64,000 nucleotides of DNA from Nonomuraea spiralis (GTDB lineage: Bacteria; Actinomycetota; Actinomycetes; Streptosporangiales; Streptosporangiaceae): positions 124,001 through 188,000 of the forward strand of contig NZ_BMRC01000002.1 of the NCBI RefSeq assembly GCF_014648435.1. The letters run 5' to 3'. The notes below the pieces were generated by a model, which was given only the letters and a program-made list of their open reading frames with translations, was not told the DNA's origin and ran no database searches. Of this stretch, positions 54,761 to 63,206 are shown piece after piece (position 1 is the stretch's first letter; every line of letters starts with the position of its first letter). The translations under genes and the position numbers were made by a program.

Positions 54761-55228
54761 GTGGTCAGGTTGGTGTCGTGGGTGTGGGGGGTGCTCGGCG
54801 GGCGGGTGCGGTGGCGGGTGTTGTGGCTCACGCACGCCACCTTCATGGTCGGCGTCACCGGCCTCGTACGCGACCCCGACGGCCGCGTGCTCGTACTGCG
54901 CCACCGCCTGTGGCAGGAGGGGCGGCAGTGGGGCTTCCCCACGGGGTTCGCCAAGCGGGGCGAGACGTTCGAGGGCACGGTGGAGCGCGAGGTGTTCGAG
55001 GAGACCGGCCTGCGCGTACGCACCGGGCGGCTGCTGCGCGTACGCAGCGGGTTCGGGCTGCGGGCCGAGGTGGCCTACGAGGCCGCGCTCATCGGCGGAA
55101 CGCTCCGGATCGACCCGCTGGAGATCCTCGAAGCCCGCTGGGTCACCCCTGACGACCTGCCCGAGGGCCTCCAGGCCGCCCACCGCGAGCTGCTCATCCC
55201 GCGTACGCCCAGCCAGACCACCGACTGA
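54761..55228 (+). CDS. NUDIX hydrolase
   Basis: A 155-residue pyrophosphohydrolase. The NUDIX box is complete: G-FAKRG-E-TFEGTVE-REVFEETGL fits Gx5Ex7REUxEExGU. HATFMVGVTGLVRDPDGRVLVLRH opens the fold. The N-terminal 28 residues are Trp/Arg/Val-rich and may be an amphipathic or membrane-associated helix. GTG 54761 is chosen because GAGGGG lies eight bases upstream. Its last 35 bases overlap the convergent PPOX gene. The substrate cannot be deduced. Confidence 0.88.
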   Translation: MVRLVSWVWGVLGGRVRWRVLWLTHATFMVGVTGLVRDPDGRVLVLRHRLWQEGRQWGFPTGFAKRGETFEGTVEREVFEETGLRVRTGRLLRVRSGFGLRAEVAYEAALIGGTLRIDPLEILEARWVTPDDLPEGLQAAHRELLIPRTPSQTTD

Positions 55229-55601
55229 CCGCGACCACGACCACGGGCCCCTCGGGCGGACGCCCGCGGTACTGCTCGTACTTGCCGGCCAGCGCCCGCA
55301 GGGCGGCGTCGTGGCCGGGTTCGCGTACGGTCGCCGTGCCGTCGGCGCGCGCCCACCACAGCTTGGTCCAGTCGTCGTCGTAGTGGTCGGCGAGCAGGCT
55401 GACCCGCGGGTTGGCGCGGATGTTGCGCAGCCGCCGCAGGTCGTACGTGGCCTTCGGCTTGTGGTCGATCGCGAAGACCACGTCGTCGCCGAGGACGGCG
55501 AAGGTGACCGGCACCAGGTGCGGCACCCCGCCCGCGTCGGCCGTCGCCAGACGGGCGACGCGGGCGTGCTCGAACAGCGACCGGGCGCGGCCGGCGTGCA
55601 A
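55194..55601 (-). CDS. PPOX-class F420-dependent oxidoreductase (TIGR03668-like)
   Basis: A 135-residue split-barrel flavin/deazaflavin-binding protein. ARVARLATADAGGVPHLVPVTFAV and VVFAIDHKPKATYDLRRLRNIRANPRVSLLADHYDDDW match the TIGR03668 group of F420-binding PPOX proteins. Substrate is unknown. The start is TTG 55601, nine bases downstream of the TrkA-like stop and the first possible start in the frame. It is likely co-transcribed with the two TrkA genes, and its end overlaps the NUDIX gene. Confidence 0.88.
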   Translation of the reverse strand: MHAGRARSLFEHARVARLATADAGGVPHLVPVTFAVLGDDVVFAIDHKPKATYDLRRLRNIRANPRVSLLADHYDDDWTKLWWARADGTATVREPGHDAALRALAGKYEQYRGRPPEGPVVVVAVSRWSGWAYAG

Positions 55602-55609
55602 GCTCGTGC

Positions 55610-56269
55610 TCAGCGCTGCGAGAGCAGGTGGGCGAGCTCCTGCTCGACCTCCTGGCTGGCCACGAACAGCAGCTCGTCACCGGCCTCCAGCGGGTCGTCC
55701 GCGGTCGGCACCAGCACCCGGCCCTCGCGCAGGATCGCCACCAGCGCCGAGTCGACCGGCCACGGCACCGAGCCGGCCCGCTGGCCCACGACCGGCGCGT
55801 CCTCGGCCAGGGTCAGCTCCACCAGGTTGGCCTGGCCCTGGCGGAACGTCATCAGGCGCACCAGGTCGCCGACGCTGACCGCCTCCTCCACCAGCGCGCT
55901 CAGCAGGCGCGGCGTCGAGACGGCGACGTCGACGCCCCACGACTCGTTGAACAGCCACTCGTTGTTGGGGTGGTTGATGCGGGCCACCACGCGCGGCACG
56001 CCGTACTCGGTCTTGGCCAGCAGCGACACGACGAGGTTGACCTTGTCGTCGCCGGAGGAGGCCACCACGACGTGGCAGTTGCTGAGCCCGGCCTCGTCGA
56101 GGGAGGCGATCTCGCAGGCGTCGGCGAGCAGCCACTCGGCGCGCGGCACACTGTCGATCTTGATGGCCCGCGGGTCCACGTCGATCAGCAGGACCTCGTG
56201 GCCGTTCTCCAGCAGCTCGGAGGCGATGGAACGGCCCACGGCGCCCGCGCCGGCGATGGCGATGCGCAT
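55610..56269 (-). CDS. TrkA family RCK protein (second of pair)
   Basis: A 219-residue regulator of potassium transport. The N-terminal RCK domain opens MRIAIAGAGAVGRSIASELLENGHEV with the GxGxxG NAD site; the Asp ending beta-2 is in LIDVD. The C-terminal RCK_C (TrkA-C) domain covers about residues 140-219. It corresponds to ceoC/ceoB of M. tuberculosis by order. It overlaps the preceding TrkA gene by one base. The pair probably binds NAD(H) or nucleotides and gates a potassium carrier, plausibly the divergent permease at 57036. Confidence 0.93.
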   Translation of the reverse strand: MRIAIAGAGAVGRSIASELLENGHEVLLIDVDPRAIKIDSVPRAEWLLADACEIASLDEAGLSNCHVVVASSGDDKVNLVVSLLAKTEYGVPRVVARINHPNNEWLFNESWGVDVAVSTPRLLSALVEEAVSVGDLVRLMTFRQGQANLVELTLAEDAPVVGQRAGSVPWPVDSALVAILREGRVLVPTADDPLEAGDELLFVASQEVEQELAHLLSQR

Positions 56270-56934
56270 CAGTCGTCCTCTTCCGGCGCCGCGGCGAGCA
56301 CCTTGTTGATCCGGTCCATGTCGTTCTCGGCCGCGATGACGTGGAGCAGGTCGCCCTCCTGCACCACGGTGTCGTCCTTGATGGTCAGGGCCTCGCCCAT
56401 GCGGGTGATGAAGCCCACGCGGGCGCCTGCGCGGGCTTCGAGGTCGACGACACGGGTGGCGATCCAGGCCGGGTTGGCGTTGACCTCGGCCAGCACGACC
56501 GTGCCCGTGGGGTCGCGCCACAGCGGCTCGGCGCCCTCGGGCAGGATGCGGCGCAGGATCTGGTCGGCCGTCCAGCGCACGGTGGCCACCGTGGGGATGC
56601 CCAGCCGCTGGTAGACCTCGGCCCGCCGGGGGTCGTAGATGCGGGCGACCACGTTGTCGACGCCGAACGTCTCGCGGGCCACCCGGGCGGAGATGATGTT
56701 GGAGTTGTCGCCGCTGGAGACCGCGACGTAGGCGGTCGCCGACTCGATGCCGGCCTCGGTGAGCACGTCGCGATCGAAGCCGACGCCGGTCACCCGCCGC
56801 CCGCGGAAGCCCGCGCGCAGGCGACGGAACGCCTGCGGGTCGCGGTCGATGATGGCGACGGAATGGCCGCTGTCCTCGAGGATGTGGGCGAGGGTCGAAC
56901 CGACCCTGCCGCATCCCATGATCACTATATGCAT
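56269..56934 (-). CDS. TrkA family RCK protein (first of pair)
   Basis: A 221-residue RCK protein with MHIVIMGCGRVGSTLAHILEDSGHSV at the N-terminus, a GxGxxG NAD motif and Asp in IIDRD. VRWTADQILRRILPEG links it to a TrkA-C domain at about residues 135-215. Start is ATG 56934; the frame is open to 57027 but the upstream part lies in the promoter region shared with the divergent permease. The tandem of two single-RCK proteins is usual in actinobacteria, in contrast to the fused TrkA of enterobacteria. Confidence 0.93.
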   Translation of the reverse strand: MHIVIMGCGRVGSTLAHILEDSGHSVAIIDRDPQAFRRLRAGFRGRRVTGVGFDRDVLTEAGIESATAYVAVSSGDNSNIISARVARETFGVDNVVARIYDPRRAEVYQRLGIPTVATVRWTADQILRRILPEGAEPLWRDPTGTVVLAEVNANPAWIATRVVDLEARAGARVGFITRMGEALTIKDDTVVQEGDLLHVIAAENDMDRINKVLAAAPEEDD

Positions 56935-57021
56935 ACTCCCCCGCACTCCGCGGTCGGCCGGTTGCTCGACACCAGTATGGCCCGATGGGGGAGCGCCTCG
57001 TTTAGGACGCCGGCATGCGGC

Positions 57022-57027
57022 TAGCAT
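57022..57027 (+). promoter_or_regulatory. -10 box TAGCAT for the APC permease
   Basis: TAGCAT ends eight bases before GTG 57036, which has no Shine-Dalgarno sequence. This supports GTG 57036 over the ATG at 57015. Confidence 0.45.
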
Positions 57028-57035
57028 CTCGTTAC

Positions 57036-59081
57036 GTGGCGAAGGTAACGGATCTTGTCAAACGCGTGCTCGTGGGGCGCGCCCTGCGTAGCGGGCAGCT
57101 CCACGAGCAACTCCTGCCCAAACGCATCGCCCTGCCGGTCTTCGCCAGTGACGCGCTGTCCTCGGTGGCCTACGCCCCGCAGGAGATTTTGGTCATCCTG
57201 TCGCTGGCCGGAGTCTCGTTCTATTCCTACAGCCCCTGGATCGCCATCGCCGTCGTGGTGGTGATGCTCACCGTCGTGGCGTCGTACCGGCAGAACGTGC
57301 ACGCCTACCCCAGCGGCGGCGGCGACTACGAGGTGGCCACCACCAACCTCGGCAAGAACGCCGGGCTCACCGTCGCCAGCGCCCTCATGGTCGACTACGT
57401 GCTGACCGTCGCCGTGTCGGTGGCCAACGGCGTCGACTACGTGGGCGCGACGATCCCCTTCGTGGCCGAGCACCGCCCGGTGATCGCCATCGTCATCGTG
57501 ATCCTGCTCACCGTGGTCAACCTGCGCGGCATCCGCGAGTCCGGCGCCGCCTTCGCCGTCCCCACGTACGCCTTCATGTTCGCGGTGATCGGCCTGGTCG
57601 CGTGGGGCGGCATACGGCTGCTGGTGTTCGGCGACGAGCTGCGGGCGCCCAGCGCCGGGTTCACGATCCGGCCCGAGCAGACCAACCTGGCCTCCTTCGC
57701 CGCGGCCTTCCTGATCCTGCGCGCCTTCTCCTCCGGCTGCGCCGCGCTGACCGGCGTCGAGGCCATCAGCAACGGCGTGCCCGCCTTCCGCAAGCCCAAG
57801 AGCAAGAACGCCGCCACGACCCTGCTCATGATGGGCCTGATCGCCATCACCATGTTCGGCGGCATCATCGCGCTCGGCCTGGCCTCCGGCGTACGGGTGG
57901 CCGAGCCGAGCGTCGTCGCCGAGGACCTGCTCGGGCTCGACGGCAAGCCCGTCGGAGAGGGTTACTACCAGCAGCCGATCATCTCCCAGGTGGCCGACGC
58001 GGTGTTCGGGGGCGGCTCGCTGCCGTTCGTGGTGATCTCCGCGGTGACCGCGCTCATCCTGTTCCTGGCCGCGAACACCGCCTTCAACGGCTTCCCCGTG
58101 CTCGGCTCGATCCTCGCCCAGGACCGATACCTGCCCCGCCAGCTCCACACCCGCGGCGACCGGCTGGCCTTCTCCAACGGCATCATCATCCTGGCGCTCG
58201 GCGCCTGCCTGTTGCTGTGGGGTTTCCAGGCCGACGTCAGCCGCCTGCTCAACCTCTACATCGTCGGCGTGTTCGTCTCCTTCACGCTCAGCCAGACCGG
58301 CATGGTCATCCACTGGACCCGTCACCTGAAGACCGAGACCGACCGCCAGGTCCGCCACCAGATGCAGCGCTCCCGCGTGATCAACTTCTTCGGCGCCATC
58401 ATGACCGGCCTGGTGCTGATCGTCGTGCTGCTGACGAAGTTCCTGGTCGGGGCGTGGATCGTGGTCATCGCGATGCCGGTGTTGTTCCTCATGATGAAGG
58501 GCATCCGCCGCCACTACGACAAGGTCGCGGCCGAGCTGGAGATCACCGACGAGTACGAGCCCACCATGCTGCCCGCGCGCAACCACGCGATCGTGCTCGT
58601 CTCCAAGATCCACAAGCCGACCATGCGCGCGCTCGCCTACGCCCGCGCCACCCGTCCCTCCTCGCTGGAGGCGATCACCGTGGGCGTCGAGGGCGAGGAG
58701 GCGCGCCAGCTCCAGGAGGAGTGGGAGCGGCGCGGCATCCCGGTGCCGCTGAAGATGCTCGACTCGCCCTACCGCGAGATCACCCAGCCCATCCTCGACT
58801 ACGTCAAGACCCTGCGCCGCCGCTCGCCGCGCGACGTCGTCACCGTCTTCATCCCCGAGTACGTCGTCGGCCACTGGTGGGAGCACCTGCTGCACAACCA
58901 GAGCGCGCTGCGGCTGAAGGCCAGGCTGCTGTTCAAGCCGGGCGTCATGGTGACCAGCGTGCCCTGGCAGCTCCACTCCTCCGACCGGCTCAAGGGCCGG
59001 CCCGAGCCGTACGCGCCGGGCGCGGTGCGCCGCCCGTGGCACCAGACGGTCCAGGACGAGGAGCAGATCAAGGCGCGCTGA
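57036..59081 (+). CDS. APC-superfamily permease, KimA/YdaO-like
   Basis: A 681-residue transporter. RIALPVFASDALSSVAYAPQEILV is the first-helix signature of the KimA/APC group; YPSGGGDYEVATTNLGKNAGL and SSGCAALTGVEAISNGVPAFRKP are other family hallmarks. About 12 spans occupy residues 1-480, and a 190-residue cytoplasmic C-terminal domain (from EYEPTMLPARNHAIVLV) resembles a USP-like regulatory domain. KimA proteins take up potassium with protons and are controlled by c-di-AMP. The adjacent divergent TrkA pair supports a potassium role. An amino-acid substrate cannot be excluded. Start is discussed with its -10 box. Confidence 0.88.
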   Translation: MAKVTDLVKRVLVGRALRSGQLHEQLLPKRIALPVFASDALSSVAYAPQEILVILSLAGVSFYSYSPWIAIAVVVVMLTVVASYRQNVHAYPSGGGDYEVATTNLGKNAGLTVASALMVDYVLTVAVSVANGVDYVGATIPFVAEHRPVIAIVIVILLTVVNLRGIRESGAAFAVPTYAFMFAVIGLVAWGGIRLLVFGDELRAPSAGFTIRPEQTNLASFAAAFLILRAFSSGCAALTGVEAISNGVPAFRKPKSKNAATTLLMMGLIAITMFGGIIALGLASGVRVAEPSVVAEDLLGLDGKPVGEGYYQQPIISQVADAVFGGGSLPFVVISAVTALILFLAANTAFNGFPVLGSILAQDRYLPRQLHTRGDRLAFSNGIIILALGACLLLWGFQADVSRLLNLYIVGVFVSFTLSQTGMVIHWTRHLKTETDRQVRHQMQRSRVINFFGAIMTGLVLIVVLLTKFLVGAWIVVIAMPVLFLMMKGIRRHYDKVAAELEITDEYEPTMLPARNHAIVLVSKIHKPTMRALAYARATRPSSLEAITVGVEGEEARQLQEEWERRGIPVPLKMLDSPYREITQPILDYVKTLRRRSPRDVVTVFIPEYVVGHWWEHLLHNQSALRLKARLLFKPGVMVTSVPWQLHSSDRLKGRPEPYAPGAVRRPWHQTVQDEEQIKAR

Positions 59082-60711
59082 TCAGCGCCCGCAGCCGCCA
59101 GGTGTCGTCCGTGGTCCAGCCCCGCGGCGCGGCGACGGCGACCCACCCGTCCACGATGTTGCCGCCGTAGCGGTGGCCGTGGCCGGGCGGCACGGACATC
59201 GCCGCCGTCATGTCCACCAGCACCTGCCAGAACGTCACCAGCGGGAACCAGTTCATCTGCGGGTTCACCCCCGGCCCCCGCGGGCCCTCCAGCCAGGCGG
59301 GCCGGTGGTAGAGCAGCGTGGGCGACCACCATACGACGGGGTCGGTGGCGTTCTGGAGGTAGACCACCCGGGGCAGCGGCCACGGCCCCTGGGGCAGGGA
59401 CAGGTCGGCCGGATGCTGGGCGAAGCGGGCCGTCCGGCCCGACTGGTAGACCGGCCGCCACACGGGGCTGCCGGGGTCGCGGTGGGTCGTCAGGTGGTGC
59501 CAGATGTGGTTGGCGTTCGGCGGGCCGACGAACAGCGCGCCGTCGGTCCGTCCCGCAAGGTCGTCCAGGTCGCGGAAGGAGCCCTCCAGCTCGTACGAGC
59601 CCAGGCTCTCGCCGGAGACCAGCAGCCGGGGCCGCGCGGCCGGCGGGAGCCGTTCCCACCTGGCGTACACGGCCTCGAACAGGGCCCGGCCCGCGGCCGC
59701 CGCCTTGTCCTTGTCGGCCAGGAACGACACCCAGCTCGGCAGGTAGGAGTACTGCAGCGCGACCAGGGCGGTGTCGCCGTTGTACATGAACTCCAGCGAG
59801 TGGGCGATGTGCTGGTCCACCCAGCCGGTGCCGGTCGTGCCGAGCACCGCGAGCACCGGACGGCCGAACCCGCCCGTCCGCTCCAGCTCGCGTACGGCCA
59901 CCGCGGCCTGCGCCTGGGGCGAGGAGGCGGCGCCGAGGCCGACGTACACGCGGACGGGCTCGGTCGCCGGCCGGCCGGAGAAGGCGGTCAGCTGGGGGAC
60001 CGTGGCGGCGGTGCCGGTGAATCGGCGGCCCTCCCGTCCCAGGGACTCCCACGTCACCAGCGAGCCCGGCCCGCCCGACACCTTGTCGGAGTCCGGCCTG
60101 CGCACACCCGGATGGGTGCCCTTGTTGGTGACCGAGGAGACGTCGCTCACCGTGTTGACGAACCCGGAGAACAACACGTCGTTGGCGAACACCGCGACCA
60201 GCGCGGCGATGATCAGCACCCCGGCCACGTGGCCCACGTAGGCGGGGACGTACCGGTCGAGCCAGTCGATCAGCCTGCGGCCGCCCAGGCGTACGAGCCG
60301 GGCCACCAGCAGGCACAACGCGAACAGCGTGACCGCCACCGCGAGGATCACCGGCGGGAACCAGGTGATCCGGGTGTCCATGCCCATGAGCGCCCGTACG
60401 TCGCGCTGCCAGTCGATGCTGTACCACAGCGCCACGACGCCCAGCCCGCAACAGCCGCCCACCATCACCTGCCAGGCGGTCCGCCGCGCCGGCTCGGGCA
60501 GCCGGTACGGGATCACCGCCCGCCCGAGCGCCCCCAGCGTCGCCCCCACCGCGTAGCCGAGGATGCCGGTGATCGCGCCCATCACGCCCTGGAACAACCA
60601 CGTGCGCGGCAACAACGAGGGCGTCAGCGAGGCGCAGGCGAACAGCGTGGCCAGCAGCGTGCCCCCGAATCCGAGCCGCCGGCGCACCACCCGACCTCTG
60701 TCCATCATCAC
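59068..60711 (-). CDS. Membrane-anchored alpha/beta-hydrolase (PF10081/PF15420 type)
   Basis: A 547-residue actinobacterial protein. The N-terminal 200 residues hold four membrane spans (for example LGFGGTLLATLFACASLTPSLLP and VGHVAGVLIIAALVAVFANDVLF). The C-terminal hydrolase domain has GLGAASSPQAQAAVAVRELERTGGF, TTGTGWVDQ and the nucleophile elbow SGESLGS, and a conserved YLQNATDPVVWWSP. Substrate is unknown. The start is a GTG-ATG-ATG triplet at 60711, 60708 and 60705, and any of the three may be used. Its 3' end overlaps the permease gene by 14 bases. Confidence 0.88.
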   Translation of the reverse strand: MMMDRGRVVRRRLGFGGTLLATLFACASLTPSLLPRTWLFQGVMGAITGILGYAVGATLGALGRAVIPYRLPEPARRTAWQVMVGGCCGLGVVALWYSIDWQRDVRALMGMDTRITWFPPVILAVAVTLFALCLLVARLVRLGGRRLIDWLDRYVPAYVGHVAGVLIIAALVAVFANDVLFSGFVNTVSDVSSVTNKGTHPGVRRPDSDKVSGGPGSLVTWESLGREGRRFTGTAATVPQLTAFSGRPATEPVRVYVGLGAASSPQAQAAVAVRELERTGGFGRPVLAVLGTTGTGWVDQHIAHSLEFMYNGDTALVALQYSYLPSWVSFLADKDKAAAAGRALFEAVYARWERLPPAARPRLLVSGESLGSYELEGSFRDLDDLAGRTDGALFVGPPNANHIWHHLTTHRDPGSPVWRPVYQSGRTARFAQHPADLSLPQGPWPLPRVVYLQNATDPVVWWSPTLLYHRPAWLEGPRGPGVNPQMNWFPLVTFWQVLVDMTAAMSVPPGHGHRYGGNIVDGWVAVAAPRGWTTDDTWRLRALISAP

Positions 60712-60793
60712 CTAGAGTATTGAATCAAGTCCGAATAGTAGTCATGTGGGTGGTGGCGCGGGGCACGCGGCCGTCGCGTGTGGCGGCTCACCA

Positions 60794-60799
60794 TAGGGT
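60794..60799 (+). promoter_or_regulatory. -10 box TAGGGT for the RNA methyltransferase
   Basis: TAGGGT ends six bases before GTG 60806 on the plus strand. Confidence 0.45.
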
Positions 60800-60805
60800 G
60801 GGGGT

Positions 60806-62056
60806 GTGGAACAGGCATCTCTGGAGCTGACGGTAGGTCCGGTCGCGCATGGCGGCTGGTGTGTGGCGCGCCACGAAGGGCGGGTGGTCTTCGTCCGGCA
60901 CGCGTTGCCCGGTGAGCGGGTGATCGCCGACGTGACCGAGGAGACGACCCGGTTCCTGCGCGCCGACGCCGTGGAGATCCTGGAGCCCTCGCCCGACCGC
61001 GTCGTCCCGCCCTGCCAGTACGCCGGCCCCGGCCGCTGCGGCGGCTGCGACTGGCAGCACGCCACCCTGGAGGCGCAGCGCCGGCTCAAGGCCCAGGTCG
61101 TGGCCGAGCAGCTCCACCGCCTGGCGGGCATCGAGCGCGAGGTCGTCGTGGAGGAGGTGCCCGGCGCCAAGGACGGGCTCGGCTGGCGCACCCGCGTGCA
61201 GTTCGCCGCCACGCCCGCCGGTGAACTGGGCTTCCGCCGCCACCGTTCGCACGAGATCGAGGTCGTCGACGCCTGCCTGATCGCCCATCCCGAGGTCGAG
61301 GCGGTCGCGGCGGAGGACCACGAATGGCCGGGCGCGGCGGGCATCGAGGTCATCGCCTCCGCCGCCGGCGACCGTGCCGTGGTGGTCTCGCCGCGCCCGC
61401 GGCGCAGCGTGACCGTGCCCGAGCTCGACGCGCCCGCCTCGATCCTGCTCGACCAGGGCAAGGGCCGTACCGTGCCGCGGCGCGGCTCGGGCGTGCTGCG
61501 CGAGCACGTGGGCGACCGCGAGTTCCGGGTGGCCGGCAGCGGCTTCTGGCAGGTGCATCCGGGGGCGGCCGAGACGCTGCTCGACGCGGTGCTGGCCTAC
61601 GCCGCCCCCGAGCCGGGGGAGTGGGCGCTCGACCTCTACTGCGGGGTCGGCCTGTTCGCGGCCGGGCTGGCCGAAGCGGTGGGGCCGGAGGGCGCGGTGT
61701 TCGGGCTGGAGTCCGACGCGGCGGCCGTCCGCGACGCCCGCGCCAACCTACGCGACCTGCCGCAGGCCAGGATCGAGCGCGGCCGGGTCGAGGAGGCGCT
61801 CGACCGGTTCCAGATCGAGCGCGCCGACCTCGTGGTGGTCGACCCGCCGCGGGCGGGGCTCGGGCGCGAGGTCGTCGAGCGCGTCGCCGCCCTTGAGGCG
61901 CTGCGCATCGTCTACGTCTCCTGCGACCCCGCGACGCTGGCCAGAGACCTCAAGTGGCTGGGCGAGCTGGGCTACGAGCTGACCGACCTGCGCGCCTTCG
62001 ACGCCTTCCCGATGACCCACCACGTGGAGTGCGTGGCGCTGCTGGTGAAGCGCTGA
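60806..62056 (+). CDS. RNA m5U methyltransferase (TrmA/RlmD family)
   Basis: A 416-residue SAM-dependent uridine-C5 methyltransferase acting on rRNA or tRNA. An N-terminal TRAM domain (LELTVGPVAHGGWCVARHEG to ERVIADVTEE) is followed by CQYAGPGRCGGCDW, the Cys cluster for a [4Fe-4S] centre. ALDLYCGVGLFAAGLAEA is the SAM motif. The catalytic Cys lies in IVYVSCDPATLARD, and the base-catalysing Glu in THHVECVALL. Equivalent to Rv2689c by position and length. The last 60 bases are repeated, with 84% identity over 51 bases, at 63663-63728. Confidence 0.93.
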   Translation: MEQASLELTVGPVAHGGWCVARHEGRVVFVRHALPGERVIADVTEETTRFLRADAVEILEPSPDRVVPPCQYAGPGRCGGCDWQHATLEAQRRLKAQVVAEQLHRLAGIEREVVVEEVPGAKDGLGWRTRVQFAATPAGELGFRRHRSHEIEVVDACLIAHPEVEAVAAEDHEWPGAAGIEVIASAAGDRAVVVSPRPRRSVTVPELDAPASILLDQGKGRTVPRRGSGVLREHVGDREFRVAGSGFWQVHPGAAETLLDAVLAYAAPEPGEWALDLYCGVGLFAAGLAEAVGPEGAVFGLESDAAAVRDARANLRDLPQARIERGRVEEALDRFQIERADLVVVDPPRAGLGREVVERVAALEALRIVYVSCDPATLARDLKWLGELGYELTDLRAFDAFPMTHHVECVALLVKR

Positions 62057-62289
62057 TTCGTGGCCCTGACCAGCAGCGGGACAACAGGATAAGTTCCACG
62101 ACGCGTCAGGTTGATTCTGGATATTCCAAGATCATGACGTATGTACAGCGCACGATCGAGAAACGCCTCGCCATCGAGATCCGGTGACGGGGCGTCCTCG
62201 TGCTGCAGATCGGTCGGCCCTCATCGTCATCGGGAGGCCGGCCGACGAACGACCCGACATTCAGCCGGTGCCTGTCCGACCGTCGTCTG

Positions 62290-62385
62290 CGACCAGGCCG
62301 TGTTTCATTTTGTCGCATCGGGTTGCCATGCCGCCGTTAAGCAGGTTGATGCCGCACTCCATAGCGTGGCGCAGTCGGTAGATCG
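62290..62385 (-). pseudogene. IS5-family transposase remnant (C-terminal part)
   Basis: On the minus strand the DNA encodes YRLRHAMECGINLL followed by GGMATRCDKMKHGL. This resembles the C-terminal RHAVECGINRLKxHRAVATRYDKL segment of IS5/ISL2-type DDE transposases. The frame is short, without a start or the DDE residues, so the remnant is not functional. It faces the opposite way to the neighbouring fragment at 62403-62558. Confidence 0.75.
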
Positions 62386-62402
62386 TGGGGCGAATGCGGG
62401 CG

Positions 62403-62558
62403 GGCTGCGGCCCTCCCAGGACCCGCCCGGACCGGGTCCTGGCCGACAAGGCCTACTCCAGAAAGGCCAACCGGACTCATCTGCGCCGGCGTGGGATCAA
62501 GGCGTGCATTCCGAGCAAGGCCGACCAGGACGCCCACCGCAGGGCCAAGGGCCGATGA
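62403..62558 (+). pseudogene. IS5-family transposase remnant (central part)
   Basis: The plus frame reads GPPRTRPDRVLADKAYSRKA, then NRTHLRRRGIKACIPSKADQ, and ends AHRRAKGR-stop. This matches the middle of IS5-type transposases around the second Asp (VLADKAYS). No start codon, flanking terminal inverted repeats or rest of the gene are visible. It is separated by less than 20 bases from the oppositely oriented C-terminal remnant. Confidence 0.85.
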
Positions 62559-62574
62559 TGCGATCGCCGTCCTG

Positions 62575-62810
62575 CTTCCAGCGGCGCATCACCTCGACCG
62601 CTTCGGGGAGCATGCCGTTGACGGGTCCCGTTCCGCAGTCGATACGGCGGACGTACAGGCCGAGCGGGATGGAGATCGCGTGGGCGTCCGCCTTGCTGTA
62701 CTGACAGGTTCGCAGTCGGTGTCGAGGACGATCCAGCCGTCGCCGTCCCACCCGTCCGGGCAGGGCCGGGCAGCAGGGTGAAACCCAGGACAGCGGGTGG
62801 GGTTACCGTC
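62575..62810 (-). pseudogene. Possible frameshifted gene remnant, unknown family
   Basis: On the minus strand two adjoining frames have protein-like sequence: PDGWDGDGWIVLDTDCEPV in one and QYSKADAHAISIPLGLYVRR followed by PEAVEVMRRWKQDGD in another, meeting near 62700. This could be one gene broken by a frameshift next to the transposase remnant. I do not recognise the family, and no start or ribosome site is clear. Confidence 0.35.
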
Positions 62811-62885
62811 ACTCGAAGCAGAGAACTTCGACCCGTGACCGCAACGGCTCGCCAAGGCGATGGCACGAGACGAGGAAGGCCGCTC

Positions 62886-63206
62886 ATGCCCAAATACCTG
62901 CTGCAATCCACCTACACCACAGAGGGCCTCCGGGGGCTGCTACGAGACGGCGGCAGCGCACGTCGGCAAGCGGTCGATCGCCTGGCGCAAAGCGTCGGCG
63001 GGCGAGTCGAGCAGATGTATTTCGCGTTCGGCGAGACGGACACGTATGTGATCCTCGATCTGCCGAGCAATGCGGCCTCGGCCGCGCTGGCTCTCGCTGT
63101 TTCGGCGTCTGGGGCTGTGCGGACGAACACGATCGTCCTGCTGACGCCGGAGGAGGTCGACGAGGCCACGCGAACCGAGGTCGCCTACCGGGCTCCTGGC
63201 TCGTGA
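62886..63206 (+). CDS. GYD-domain protein
   Basis: A 106-residue protein of the GYD family: MPKYLLQSTYTTEGLRGLLRDGGSARR, then GGRVEQMYFAFGETDTYVILDLP and TIVLLTPEEVDEA. GYD proteins are small, dimeric ferredoxin-like alpha/beta domains of unknown function. A GAGGAAGG ribosome site precedes ATG 62886. It appears intact, but lies in a degraded segment between IS remnants and a duplicate fragment of the methyltransferase gene, so it may be a mobile or inserted passenger. Confidence 0.88.
   Translation: MPKYLLQSTYTTEGLRGLLRDGGSARRQAVDRLAQSVGGRVEQMYFAFGETDTYVILDLPSNAASAALALAVSASGAVRTNTIVLLTPEEVDEATRTEVAYRAPGS

Noticed and set aside
62133..62186. A 17-codon frame MTYVQRTIEKRLAIEIR after the RNA methyltransferase gene
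   Set aside because: Too short, without a ribosome site, and inside the decayed segment. It may be a gene start cut off by rearrangement, but nothing supports a product.
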